DNA of 64,000 nt, taken from positions 8,837 through 72,836 of the forward strand of contig JAHLWT010000251.1 in the NCBI GenBank assembly GCA_019057775.1, in the 5' to 3' direction. A program made the position numbers and the translations under genes. The notes beneath the pieces were generated by a model. It did no database searches. It saw nothing but the letters and a program-made list of their open reading frames with translations, and had not been told where the DNA came from. Of the stretch, positions 16,027 through 24,523 are shown one piece after another; position 1 is the first letter of the stretch; each line of letters starts with the position of its first letter. Source of the stretch: Promethearchaeota archaeon. Its GTDB lineage: Archaea > Asgardarchaeota > Lokiarchaeia > Sigynarchaeales > SOKP01.

Positions 16027-18894
16027 ATGATCGAAAAAGGTAAGGACTCTTCAATTTGTTGTAATTATTGTGGATGGAAAATTCCAAATAATGTTATAAG
16101 AATAATTAGTGAAAGCGTAGAATCATTATTTTGTGAATTTTGTGGAACGCAAATTAAATTAAATATCAATTCTAATAGGAGAAAATATGACAAGGAGAAT
16201 TTAAAGGATACAAATATATCAAATTCCTCAGGAAATAGTAAAATTAAAAAATCTCAAAAAACCTCTGTAAGCCTAATTTTAAGAGATGAATATTTCCCCA
16301 GAATCTTTAAAAAGAATCTAATAATTGTTATATCTCGTTTAATATACACTTATATAAGGGAATGGGAAAAAGATACAAAAACCAGTGCTAACCGAGATAT
16401 TATTACAAAATCTTCTATTTATAACCTGGCTTGTAAAATAAAACCAATAATTGATAACAAAATTTCAAACAATTTTCTAGGAAATTTACATCGTATTACT
16501 ATTGAGGAATTTGAAGATTTGTTAAGAGTATTACAAAATAAATTACACACTGATGAACTTTACTTAAAACATTTTAAATATTTTTTGCTTTGGTTAATTA
16601 AAACAGTTATTAAGATAAAGCTTGAAATGTGGGATAGGAAGAACATCCCACCTTTTCACTCAACAATTCTTAAGGACTTAAAAGAATATAACTTTGATTT
16701 TTCTTGTATAACTTTAAAAAAAAATGAATTTAAGAGAAAAATTTTAGGAGAATTAGATGAATTATCTGAAAAATATGAGAATTCGGCCATATTAAACTCT
16801 ATATCAAAAAAGATTCTCGCTGATGTGTTCTCACTTCCTAAAAAATTAAAAAAAAATGATTTACCTTCTGGATTTCGGAGTAACCCAAAATATCTTGCAT
16901 CTGTGTTAATTTATTACGGTTTAAGGCATGAAGATTATAATTCTCAACATCCAGAATTTAGACTCTATGGTGTTGGTGATTATATTAGAAATAATTACAC
17001 AAATAATAGCACAATGAAAAGGGCGATGACCACTTTACCTTCAAAAGTTTATGAATTTTTGTCCGAAGGGATTAAAGGTAAAATTCTATATTTTCCAAGA
17101 GGAAGGAAAGAAACTAATGAGGCAATAAAGAAAAAAGTTAAAGATATAAAATCTATGGGAAAGAATAAAGAATTTTTCGATAATCTTAAAAAATCTATTA
17201 GGAAATACTGTAAAAATCTAGATGATCCTGAAATTTTATACAATTTAACATTAGATATTTTAAGAGACTCATTACAACCACCGAAGAAATTAAACTATTT
17301 AGAGTTACTAGAAAAAGTTAGATATAGCTTACCTAAATATTATGCAGTAGGTTTTATTTTTTTTGCTATCAACCACAAGTCCTATAAGGATATTACTATA
17401 AATATTACCGCGTTTTCAAATAATTATTTCAAGGATTTTAAAAAATCTAATTATTCAATTATATCAAAATTATACAATTATCTTAGTCAACAAATAAGAA
17501 ATAAAATCAATTACTCACCTAAAGAAAGGTTTGACTCAGACAAGGAATTTAATGAAAATTTAGTTTGGGAGCTTTTTTCTGAATATTTAATCATTTTTGA
17601 TTCCTCTATTCATAAAGATTTATTAAAAAATGCAAAAGAACTATATGGTATTGCTAAGCTAAATGGATTTAATCCTAAATTATTAAGTTCTAAAAATCCT
17701 AAATATTTAGCCTTTACTCTAGTGTTTTTTAGTTTATTAAATTCAGATTATGAACAAATAACAAAAGATCAACTTTTTGAAAGGTTTAGGGAAAATCATT
17801 TCGAAATAAGTCATACAATAGCAAATAAAGATATCAATATATTTCATTTTTTCGTCAAGGATTCATTAATAAGGTCTCCAAGAATGGTTACAGATGAGTA
17901 TTTTTTTAAAGATAAACTAGAAAGGCTAAAAAGGAATTCCATAAAAGAGAAAAGGTTTGATAATGAAGTATTTTACGATTTAATCTTAAATACCTTAAAA
18001 TTATATAAGAATAATTTTGAAAAATTTGTTAGTGATTTAACTTTTATATCATCGCAAGGAATAAAAAGGACATTGGAGAGATTATCAAATCCCAATGTAT
18101 TTGATAAGGAATTATATTTGATGAAATTTCTAAAAGATTATAAGGATTTAATTAAAAATTTAAAAGTAAAGTCAAAAGAAAAAGAGAGTCTATTAGCACT
18201 ATTAAAAAAATTTGAGCAGAGGAGAAAAAAGTATTATAAGTATGAAGAGAATAAATCCAAAAAAAAAGAGAGAGAAAAAGAAAGATATCTGAAATATGGA
18301 GATTTCTTCTATTCTCATAAAATAAGAGTTGAAAGATTCCTTCTGATGCTTGGGTTTAGTCCATATGATGGTTTTGATTTATGGAAAAACAAAATCTATA
18401 TAAACGGAAAACACAGAATATATGCTAATTTTCACCATTTTCGTTATAATCCAGAAGAACAATCTAAGGGTGATCTTCTGTTCATACCAATAAAACCACC
18501 AAAAAAAGTTAGAACTGGAGACTATTTAAGTAGAATTTATTTAACTCATAATATGATCTCAGGTTTAGAAGGAAATATAAAAAGATGTGACATTTCAGAT
18601 GAAACAAGATCAAAAATACTAAAAAAGCTTCAAAAAATAGAACAATCAATCGAGTATAATTCTCTCATCTTGGAGAAAGCTATTTTTACTCAAAATCACA
18701 AGGTTTTGTATGATTTAAAAAATTGGTCTGAAGAAGATATAAACAATGCAATAAACAGATTAAAAGATACTAAATTTACTTGGGCAAGAAAACTGGAAAA
18801 ATATCTCCCTACTGCAAATGGTTATGAAAATGAACGAATTAATGCTAAAGAAAAAGATGTAATAATTAAGAGAATTAGGAAAAGAATTATATAA
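16027..18894 (+). CDS. Large zinc-ribbon protein with cyclin/TFIIB-like repeats and basic C-terminal domain
   Basis: 955 residues, strongly basic. The N-terminus has a zinc ribbon (CCNYCGW ... FCEFCGTQ, residues ~12-45) like that of TFIIB. Three spaced segments share a pattern, NPKYLASVLIYYGLRH, KYYAVGFIFFAINHKS and NPKYLAFTLVFFSLLN, similar to the core helix of cyclin-like repeats in TFB. A coiled stretch rich in Lys/Glu (~725-755) leads to a C-terminal domain with KHRIYANFHHFRYNPEE, which recalls an HNH-type metal site but lacks a clear third ligand. It may be a nucleic-acid-binding or mobile-element protein. Flanks give no partner gene. Confidence 0.5.
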   Translation: MIEKGKDSSICCNYCGWKIPNNVIRIISESVESLFCEFCGTQIKLNINSNRRKYDKENLKDTNISNSSGNSKIKKSQKTSVSLILRDEYFPRIFKKNLIIVISRLIYTYIREWEKDTKTSANRDIITKSSIYNLACKIKPIIDNKISNNFLGNLHRITIEEFEDLLRVLQNKLHTDELYLKHFKYFLLWLIKTVIKIKLEMWDRKNIPPFHSTILKDLKEYNFDFSCITLKKNEFKRKILGELDELSEKYENSAILNSISKKILADVFSLPKKLKKNDLPSGFRSNPKYLASVLIYYGLRHEDYNSQHPEFRLYGVGDYIRNNYTNNSTMKRAMTTLPSKVYEFLSEGIKGKILYFPRGRKETNEAIKKKVKDIKSMGKNKEFFDNLKKSIRKYCKNLDDPEILYNLTLDILRDSLQPPKKLNYLELLEKVRYSLPKYYAVGFIFFAINHKSYKDITINITAFSNNYFKDFKKSNYSIISKLYNYLSQQIRNKINYSPKERFDSDKEFNENLVWELFSEYLIIFDSSIHKDLLKNAKELYGIAKLNGFNPKLLSSKNPKYLAFTLVFFSLLNSDYEQITKDQLFERFRENHFEISHTIANKDINIFHFFVKDSLIRSPRMVTDEYFFKDKLERLKRNSIKEKRFDNEVFYDLILNTLKLYKNNFEKFVSDLTFISSQGIKRTLERLSNPNVFDKELYLMKFLKDYKDLIKNLKVKSKEKESLLALLKKFEQRRKKYYKYEENKSKKKEREKERYLKYGDFFYSHKIRVERFLLMLGFSPYDGFDLWKNKIYINGKHRIYANFHHFRYNPEEQSKGDLLFIPIKPPKKVRTGDYLSRIYLTHNMISGLEGNIKRCDISDETRSKILKKLQKIEQSIEYNSLILEKAIFTQNHKVLYDLKNWSEEDINNAINRLKDTKFTWARKLEKYLPTANGYENERINAKEKDVIIKRIRKRII

Positions 18895-18972
18895 TTCTGG
18901 AAAAATTTTTTAATGTTGCTTTATTCTAAAACTTACTAAGTTTAAAAAAAATATTATTCTAAGAAACTTAGG

Positions 18973-19040
18973 ACGCAAATTAAAGCGGCTTCAATATAAA
19001 AAAGATATTGAAATGAGTTATAACACTTCTAATTTTGCGT
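18973..19040 (+). promoter_or_regulatory. Structured RNA leader upstream of rpl11 (candidate)
   Basis: An outer stem pairs ACGCAAA (18973-18979) with TTTGCGT (19034-19040), extended by TTA/TAA after a one-base bulge. An inner perfect 8-bp hairpin pairs TTCAATAT (18990-18997) with ATATTGAA (19005-19012). It lies 59 nt before the rpl11 start, where stalk-operon leaders in many organisms bind L1 or L10 for feedback control. That function is inferred from position and structure only. Confidence 0.4.
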
Positions 19041-19098
19041 TCTTATTTTTTAGAGAATTATTTGAGTTAAATTAAATAAAAAGAAATAGTGAGAATTG

Positions 19099-19633
19099 GT
19101 GAGTGAAAAAGGAAAAATAGTTGTAAAGGCTCTTGTGACTGGTGGGAGTGTTTATAATATTTAATCATATCGATTAAACCCCAAACGCATCAGGAGGGCC
19201 GCCTATAGGTCCCGCAGTTGGACCAACGGGTATTAATATTAAAGATGTAGTGGACGAAATCAACAAGCAAACAATTATCTTTAAAGGCTTAACAGTACCA
19301 GTGAGAATTGAATGTGATGCTGAAACAAAACAATTTAAAATATTCATCGAAACGCCCTCAACAGCTTCACTCTTGCTTAAAGAAGTAGGATCTGAAAAGG
19401 GAAGTTCTTCGAGTTCAGAAGAAAAAATAGGTAACTTAACACTTGAACAAATACAAAATGTTGTTAATGCTAAGAAAGATAAGTTTTTAGATAAAACTTA
19501 TAAGGCATCAATAAAAACTGTTTTAGGTACAGCTTTATCAGTGGGTCTTACTGTGGAAGGAGAAGATCCTAGAATAATACAAAAACGAATAGACAATGGA
19601 GAATACAATGACAAAATAAAAGGTGAATTGTAA
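19099..19633 (+). CDS. rpl11: Ribosomal protein L11, split by a 37-nt intron
   Basis: L11 binds 23S rRNA at the GTPase centre. Exon 1 (19099-19148, GTG start) encodes MSEKGKIVVKALVTGG, and exon 2 (19186-19633) encodes SASGGPPIGPAVGPTG onward; the Ser codon spans the junction. Read straight through, exon 1 meets a stop within six codons after GGT GGG. Removing 19149-19185 joins the halves in frame to a 165-residue protein, normal for archaeal L11, with the conserved GGPPIGPA loop intact. First gene of the stalk operon L11-L1-P0-P1. An in-frame TTG at 19096 is an alternative start. Confidence 0.85.
19149..19185 (+). other. Putative BHB-type intron in rpl11
   Basis: Exon bases TGGG (19143-19146) pair with intron CCCA (19180-19183). 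On either side are 3-nt bulges AGT (19147-19149) and AAC (19184-19186), and an inner helix pairs GTTTA (19150-19154) with TAAAC (19175-19179). This is the archaeal splicing-endonuclease target. Cutting after the second base of each bulge removes exactly 37 nt and restores the L11 frame. The outer helix is weak, so the motif is of the relaxed kind seen in some archaeal introns. Confidence 0.75.
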
Positions 19634-19636
19634 AGA

Positions 19637-20365
19637 TTGAAAGTAGATGATAAATTATTAATGAGATCCCTCAATGCTGCAAAGGATCTTTCGGTAATTA
19701 AAAAAGAAGGCTATAAAGATAAGATTAGAAAATTTGATGAATCAATCGATATCATTATAAATATAAAAGATGTGAATATGAATGAACCTAAAAATAGAAT
19801 TGACAAGGAACTTATCTTAACACATCATATAAGTGCATCTGATAAACCAAATATATGTATAATTGCATCTGAGGAAATATTACTAGAAGCTAAAAAACTA
19901 GGTGTTGACACACTCGATTCTGATGGCTTAATCAGTTTGAATAATGAAGAGAAAAAATACAAAAAAAAATTTGCAAAGAAATATGATTTTTTTGTTGTAG
20001 AAGATAAGATGATGAGAGATGTTGCACGGTACTTAGCAAGGTTTCTTGGACCCGTTGGTAAAATGCCAAAACCATTTCCTAAAGGGTATGGAATAATTTC
20101 AAGTCCGGAAGACTTAAAGACTGCATTTGACAGATATAAAAGAATTATTCGCATTCAGATGAAAAAACAGCCTATAATTTTCGCAACAATCGGGAAAAGG
20201 TCAATGGAAGCAAGTAAGTTATTTGAAAACATTAAAGTAGTTGTGAATTTTATTGCCGATCAAATGCCGCACAAATTTAACAACTTTAAATCGATGTACT
20301 TCAAATCAACAATGGGAAGGCCAGTAAAAGTAGCGGAAGAATTCCTAAAAACTATTGAGGTGTAA
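19637..20365 (+). CDS. rpl1: Ribosomal protein L1
   Basis: 242 residues from a TTG start, three bases after the rpl11 stop. L1 forms the mobile stalk that helps release deacylated tRNA. Recognisable features are the D-x-x-M-R-x-V-A-R-x-L-G-x-x-LGPRGKMP-like stretch (FLGPVGKMPKPFP, ~135-147) and the C-terminal KSTMGRPVKV. Slightly longer than euryarchaeal L1. In archaea L1 often represses its own operon by binding the mRNA, so it is a candidate ligand for the leader at 18973. Confidence 0.93.
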   Translation: MKVDDKLLMRSLNAAKDLSVIKKEGYKDKIRKFDESIDIIINIKDVNMNEPKNRIDKELILTHHISASDKPNICIIASEEILLEAKKLGVDTLDSDGLISLNNEEKKYKKKFAKKYDFFVVEDKMMRDVARYLARFLGPVGKMPKPFPKGYGIISSPEDLKTAFDRYKRIIRIQMKKQPIIFATIGKRSMEASKLFENIKVVVNFIADQMPHKFNNFKSMYFKSTMGRPVKVAEEFLKTIEV

Positions 20366-20369
20366 ATGT

Positions 20370-21263
20370 ATGATCAAAAATAAGCATATATCACAATGGA
20401 AAATTGATGAGATTACTCATTTAGTTGAGTTATTAAAGACTCATAAAAATATTGCTGTTATCGAGGTTGCCCATATTAATGATATGCAAATCCAAACAAT
20501 AAAGAAAATTCTCAGAGGAAAAGCTATTTTTAGAATGTCTAAAAAATCTCTTCAATTGCGAGCAATTGAGAAATATAAAAGTAAGGTTAAAAAGAAAAAT
20601 CTTGATAAATTAGCAGAAAATATACCTGGACAATCTAGTTTAGTATTTACTAACCTAGATTTATTTGAATTAAAAAAAATATTTCTTGAAAATGAGTGGA
20701 TGGTCCCGGCAAAACCAAATGAAATCACACCTGTAGATATTTGGGTTCCAGGGGGAGACACTGGATTGCCAACAGGTCAGGTAATCAGTGAATTAAACAT
20801 GACCTTACGATTACCTACTAGAATTATGAATGATACTATACACATACGTGAAGATACAAGAACCCATAAAATTGGTGATTTAGTTACTGTTAAGCAAGCA
20901 GCAGTACTGAAAAAACTAGGAATTGCTCCAATAGAATCATTGATTAAAATTCATTTCGCTTGGAATGATGGTGAAATAATCCCCGAAGAGATTCTTTATA
21001 TGGATATTGAACAATTTAAACAAGAGGTTGTTACAGGATACCGAGAAGCATTAGCTATTCTATTTGAAATGCCATTTTTCCAAGAAGATTTGTTGGAAGA
21101 ATATATACAGAAAGCTATATCTCAAGCAAATATTGTAAATGCTATTGTTTTTGGTGAAGGTATCCAAATTACTGCTGAAGAAGAAAAACCCCAGGTTGAA
21201 GAAAAGAAAGAAGAAAAAAAAGATGATTCTGAGAGTGTAGGAATTGGGGGATTATTTGGTTGA
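20370..21263 (+). CDS. rpl10: Ribosomal stalk protein L10 (P0)
   Basis: 297 residues from ATG 20370, with GAGGTG just upstream inside the end of rpl1. P0 anchors the P1 dimers to the ribosome. The N-terminal rRNA-binding domain (~1-105), the insertion domain with VWVPGGDTGLPTGQVI, the helical P1-binding spine, and the charged tail ending SVGIGGLFG are all present. That terminal GxGGLFG motif recruits translation GTPases and is shared with eukaryotic P proteins. It is upstream of rpl12. Confidence 0.95.
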   Translation: MIKNKHISQWKIDEITHLVELLKTHKNIAVIEVAHINDMQIQTIKKILRGKAIFRMSKKSLQLRAIEKYKSKVKKKNLDKLAENIPGQSSLVFTNLDLFELKKIFLENEWMVPAKPNEITPVDIWVPGGDTGLPTGQVISELNMTLRLPTRIMNDTIHIREDTRTHKIGDLVTVKQAAVLKKLGIAPIESLIKIHFAWNDGEIIPEEILYMDIEQFKQEVVTGYREALAILFEMPFFQEDLLEEYIQKAISQANIVNAIVFGEGIQITAEEEKPQVEEKKEEKKDDSESVGIGGLFG

Positions 21264-21339
21264 TTATTAACCAAATTCTAAATGATGTTTACAAAATTAT
21301 TAAAAAAAAAATAAAAAAAAAAATTAGAGGTTAAAAAAA

Positions 21340-21630
21340 ATGGAAAGTATTTATGCCGCACTTTTGCTCCATAAAATTGGAAGTGGTATTACAGAAGCGA
21401 AGGTAGAAAAAGTTTTAAATGCAGCAGGCGCGAAAATTGATAAAGAACAAATCGTCAAACTTATTGCTGGATTAAAAGACACAGATATTACAGAAATCAT
21501 AAAAACAGCAAGCACAGCACCAATTATGGCTACTCCCTCTGGAGGGGCTGGTGAGGAGAAAAAAGAGGAAAAGAAGGAAAAAGAGGAAGTAAAAGAGGAA
21601 GAGCCAACCGGTATTGGAAGTCTCTTTTAG
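21340..21630 (+). CDS. rpl12: Ribosomal stalk protein L12 (P1)
   Basis: 96 residues: a helical dimerisation domain (MESIYAALLLHKIG..., 1-58), a short Ala/Gly hinge (IMATPSGGAGE), and a highly charged Glu/Lys tail ending PTGIGSLF, the factor-binding tip. Archaeal/eukaryotic P1 type, unrelated in sequence to bacterial L7/L12. Last gene of the stalk operon. A GACAATTAGTC hairpin plus T-run follows at about 21693-21713 and may end transcription. Confidence 0.94.
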   Translation: MESIYAALLLHKIGSGITEAKVEKVLNAAGAKIDKEQIVKLIAGLKDTDITEIIKTASTAPIMATPSGGAGEEKKEEKKEKEEVKEEEPTGIGSLF

Positions 21631-21918
21631 ATGAGAGAATAGAGTAAAAGTAACACAAAATTGAAAATTAAAATAATTAATATCCAAGAAGAGACAATTA
21701 GTCTTTTTTTTATTTATTTCTTTAAAATATAATGATCTAAAATATTAGATAAACAAGAATCACATTTTTATCCAATTAAAATCATAATCCAAATCAAAAA
21801 CTTTTTTTTAAATTCATTTTTTTCTAAATCACATTCAAGTTTAAGAATTAGTTTATAATTATTTGATAAAATAAATGCTATTATGGTAGCTCAAAAAGAC
21901 TCCCGTTGTTGATCAATT

Positions 21919-23406
21919 ATGGCTGGTAAATTTCTTAAGTTCTTTTCTCCGTTTGTTAGGGTAATGCCAGAGATAAAACAACCTCAACGTGAAGTCTCGT
22001 TTAAAGAGAAATTTATCTGGACTGCTGTCGTTTTAATTATATATTTGATAATGTCTAATATACCACTATATGGTGTAAACCTTGAAGAATCAACTGATTA
22101 CTTTTACTGGCTGAGAGTTATTCTTGCAAGCCAAAGAGGTACATTGACAGAGCTTGGTATTGGACCTATAGTCACTTCTGGTCTTATCATGCAATTACTC
22201 TTAGGATCTAAGATTATTAATGTAAATATGGCTGATCCATATGATAGAGCTATGTTTACTGGAGCTCAAAAAGTACTATCGGTATTTTTAACAATATTTA
22301 ATTCAATTGCCTACATAATGGGAGGTGCTTTTGGCCCTTTAACAGGTGAAGGTGCTTTAGGGATATCAGGAATATTTTTCATATTCTTTCAACTACTATT
22401 TGCGGGTATAATTATTATTTTATTGGATGAAATACTTCAAAAAGGATGGGGTCTTGGAAGTGGAGTGTCCTTGTTCATAGGTGCTGGAGTTGCTGGTCAG
22501 ATTTTTTGGAACTCTTTTAGTTTTATTGTCGCTCCAGATAATATCCCAAGAGGGATTGTGATTGCCTTTTTTACTGTGTTATTTGATGGTAAGTCTGATA
22601 CAAATCTTGATGATCTTTTAACAAGAGGGGCTTATCCCTCATTACTAGGAATTGGAACGACTGTATTTATTTTCTTATTGGTAATTTGGTTCGAATCAAC
22701 GAGAGTAGAAATACCGCTAGCATACCGTGGGTACCGTGGATTTAAGGGGAAATACCCCATGAAACTGCTTTATGTGTCTAATATCCCCGTCATCCTAGTT
22801 AATGCTTTATATGCAAATATATTATTCTTTGGACAATTAATAGCAGGTCCGGATGCGGCCATACGTGCTACAAATGGAGGATTTATCAACGACTTCTGGA
22901 TCGACTTAATTGGGGTTTTTGTAAGACAAGAAGGAGCAGGGGGCGTAACTGGTGGCCAACTTATACCAAAAGGGGGTTTAATTTGGTTAATTACTCCACC
23001 AATGGGTCTACTTGATTTGAGAACTTATCCTTTAAGGGCTGTCTTCTATCTGATAGTATTTACTTTTCTTTGCATAATGCTCGGCCGTCTCTGGGTTGAG
23101 GTCTCAGGTCTAGCTCCAAGAGATATAGCCACCCAAATTCTTGATTCAAAAATGCAAGTTCCGGGCTTCAGAAGCTCCCCGAAAATAATTGAGAAAATTC
23201 TAAAGCGCTATATCCCTACTTTAATAATACTAAACGGGATCATCATTGCATTTTTAAGCTTCATGGCGGACAGTTTGGGGGCTCTCACCTCGGGGACAGG
23301 GCTACTATTAGCTATAGGAATAATTCATAATTATGCCGAGACGATCAGTAAGGAGCTAGCTGCCTCACAATATCCAGGAATGCGAGCAATGCTCGGAATG
23401 GATTAA
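21919..23406 (+). CDS. secY: Preprotein translocase SecY (Sec61 alpha)
   Basis: 495 residues with about ten transmembrane helices; forms the protein-conducting channel with SecE and Sec61 beta. Typical landmarks are SNIPLYGV in TM1, the plug region with TLTELGIGPIVTSGLIMQLL, the cytosolic loop RVEIPLAYRGYRGFKGKYPMKLLY and the C-terminal AASQYPGMRAMLGM. Here it follows the stalk operon rather than L15. Codon use in the last ~330 bp shifts toward G/C-ending codons (CTC, GGG, GAG, TCC) compared with the AT-rich first half. Confidence 0.96.
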   Translation: MAGKFLKFFSPFVRVMPEIKQPQREVSFKEKFIWTAVVLIIYLIMSNIPLYGVNLEESTDYFYWLRVILASQRGTLTELGIGPIVTSGLIMQLLLGSKIINVNMADPYDRAMFTGAQKVLSVFLTIFNSIAYIMGGAFGPLTGEGALGISGIFFIFFQLLFAGIIIILLDEILQKGWGLGSGVSLFIGAGVAGQIFWNSFSFIVAPDNIPRGIVIAFFTVLFDGKSDTNLDDLLTRGAYPSLLGIGTTVFIFLLVIWFESTRVEIPLAYRGYRGFKGKYPMKLLYVSNIPVILVNALYANILFFGQLIAGPDAAIRATNGGFINDFWIDLIGVFVRQEGAGGVTGGQLIPKGGLIWLITPPMGLLDLRTYPLRAVFYLIVFTFLCIMLGRLWVEVSGLAPRDIATQILDSKMQVPGFRSSPKIIEKILKRYIPTLIILNGIIIAFLSFMADSLGALTSGTGLLLAIGIIHNYAETISKELAASQYPGMRAMLGMD

Positions 23407-23630
23407 AGAGGAAAATTGGATATTAGATACTACATTTCTAGAATTTTTATCTTCAGATTCAAATATTTATTGTTAAAATAAAATTAATCTGGAAGTGTTA
23501 TACAGTTATGATATTATCTTTTTGAGAATCTCTTAATTCTTTTTTAAATACAATTGCGTTTGATGTTAACGGTTCTGAAAACAAATATCTAAAAACTTTA
23601 TAACAAAATTAACTTACATAAAGTAGAGAA

Positions 23631-24236
23631 ATGATAGATTTAATTTTTAAAAATGCATTTATAGATTTGGTTGATTCTCCTCCAGGTTCTATGTTTTTTG
23701 TATTATTAGTAGCAACAACCACAGCTCTAATTAGTACAGGTTTAACAAAGTGGTTAGTGGACACTGAAGAAGTTAATCGAAAACAAAAACAGATTAAAGC
23801 ACATGAAGAAGAGAAAAAAAAGATTGTTGATATGGCTGAAACTGATCCAGAGCGATATAAAAAGGCTCGAAAACGCTATGAACGTAAAGATCAAATGTTA
23901 AAAAAAACTCAACAAAAAATGGCGATGCAACGTTTAAAACCTACTTGTGTAACTTTCTTACCTATGATAATAATATTTTCCGTTATTAGAACGATATTTA
24001 GTAATAATCCAGTAGCTCTCTCACCTATGCATGCGAATGATTGTTTCATGATTGGGGATTATATAAAGGCAGGGAATAGCATTTGGCTTAATTTTACCGC
24101 ATGGTATTTCCTCTGTTCCTTAGGGATTAATACAATGGTTCAAAGATTATTAAAATTGCAAACTCAAGCTTCTGGAGGCATGGGCGGCATGTTCGCGGGC
24201 CAGAAAGCGAAAGCTTTAGAATTTCCAGACGTGTGA
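23631..24236 (+). CDS. EMC3/TMCO1-type (DUF106) membrane insertase
   Basis: 201 residues of the archaeal DUF106 family, homologous to YidC/Oxa1, GET1 and EMC3, which insert membrane proteins. There is a first TM helix (~20-40), a long cytoplasmic coiled-coil hairpin (EEVNRKQKQIKAHEEEKKK ... KKTQQKMAMQRLKP, ~48-105), then two further TM segments and a Gly/Met-rich tail (GGMGGMFAGQ). In archaea this gene usually lies beside secY/adk, as here. The final ~60 bp are unusually GC-rich, and the last 13 codons are duplicated just downstream. Confidence 0.9.
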   Translation: MIDLIFKNAFIDLVDSPPGSMFFVLLVATTTALISTGLTKWLVDTEEVNRKQKQIKAHEEEKKKIVDMAETDPERYKKARKRYERKDQMLKKTQQKMAMQRLKPTCVTFLPMIIIFSVIRTIFSNNPVALSPMHANDCFMIGDYIKAGNSIWLNFTAWYFLCSLGINTMVQRLLKLQTQASGGMGGMFAGQKAKALEFPDV

Positions 24237-24332
24237 AAAAGAATTTATCCTATTTTCTTAGTAGAAATATTATTTTTTATTTTTTAAATCGCTGGACAGA
24301 AAGCAAAAGCTCTAGAATTTCCAGATGTGTAA
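24195..24332 (+). repeat. Synonymously recoded duplication of the EMC3 gene tail
   Basis: The last 13 codons plus stop of the insertase gene (24195-24236, peptide AGQKAKALEFPDV) recur at 24291-24332 with the same peptide and an in-phase TAA. The copies differ at five bases over 39, and every difference is synonymous. The downstream copy has no start and sits 9 bp before tRNA-Ser. This resembles what remains when an element that supplies a recoded gene end inserts or is lost. Confidence 0.8.
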
Positions 24333-24340
24333 AAAATAAG

Positions 24341-24473
24341 CGCAACGGGAGGGATTTTCGTTCTCCTACGAGGAGTATGAAGGGTTTCGAACCCCCGCGT
24401 GCATGAACACACTGGCTTTCTGGGATGATGTTCCACTCCAAGCCAGCGCCGTACCAGGCTAGGCAACCGTTGC
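24341..24473 (-). tRNA. tRNA-Ser(GGA) with two introns
   Basis: The 7-bp acceptor stem pairs GCAACGG (24467-24473) with CCGTTGC (24342-24348); discriminator G73 is at 24341. D-stem is GCC/GGC, the anticodon stem CTGGC/GCCAG with anticodon GGA at 24437-24439, and there is a class II variable arm. An 18-nt intron (24418-24435) lies at the canonical 37/38 site, and a second of 31 nt (24355-24385) lies in the T-loop. Both junctions form BHB-like folds, the T-loop one pairing TTCG with CGAA. The spliced T-arm has the standard TTCGAAT loop. CCA is not encoded. Confidence 0.85.
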
Positions 24474-24523
24474 TATTTATTATAAAAAATAGAAAGTAAT
24501 AAAATTGAATTAATTTTTTTTAT

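Noticed and set aside
19250..19633. L11 as a truncated 127-residue protein
   Set aside because: The conserved N-terminus is present upstream in two pieces that join in frame when the BHB insertion is removed.
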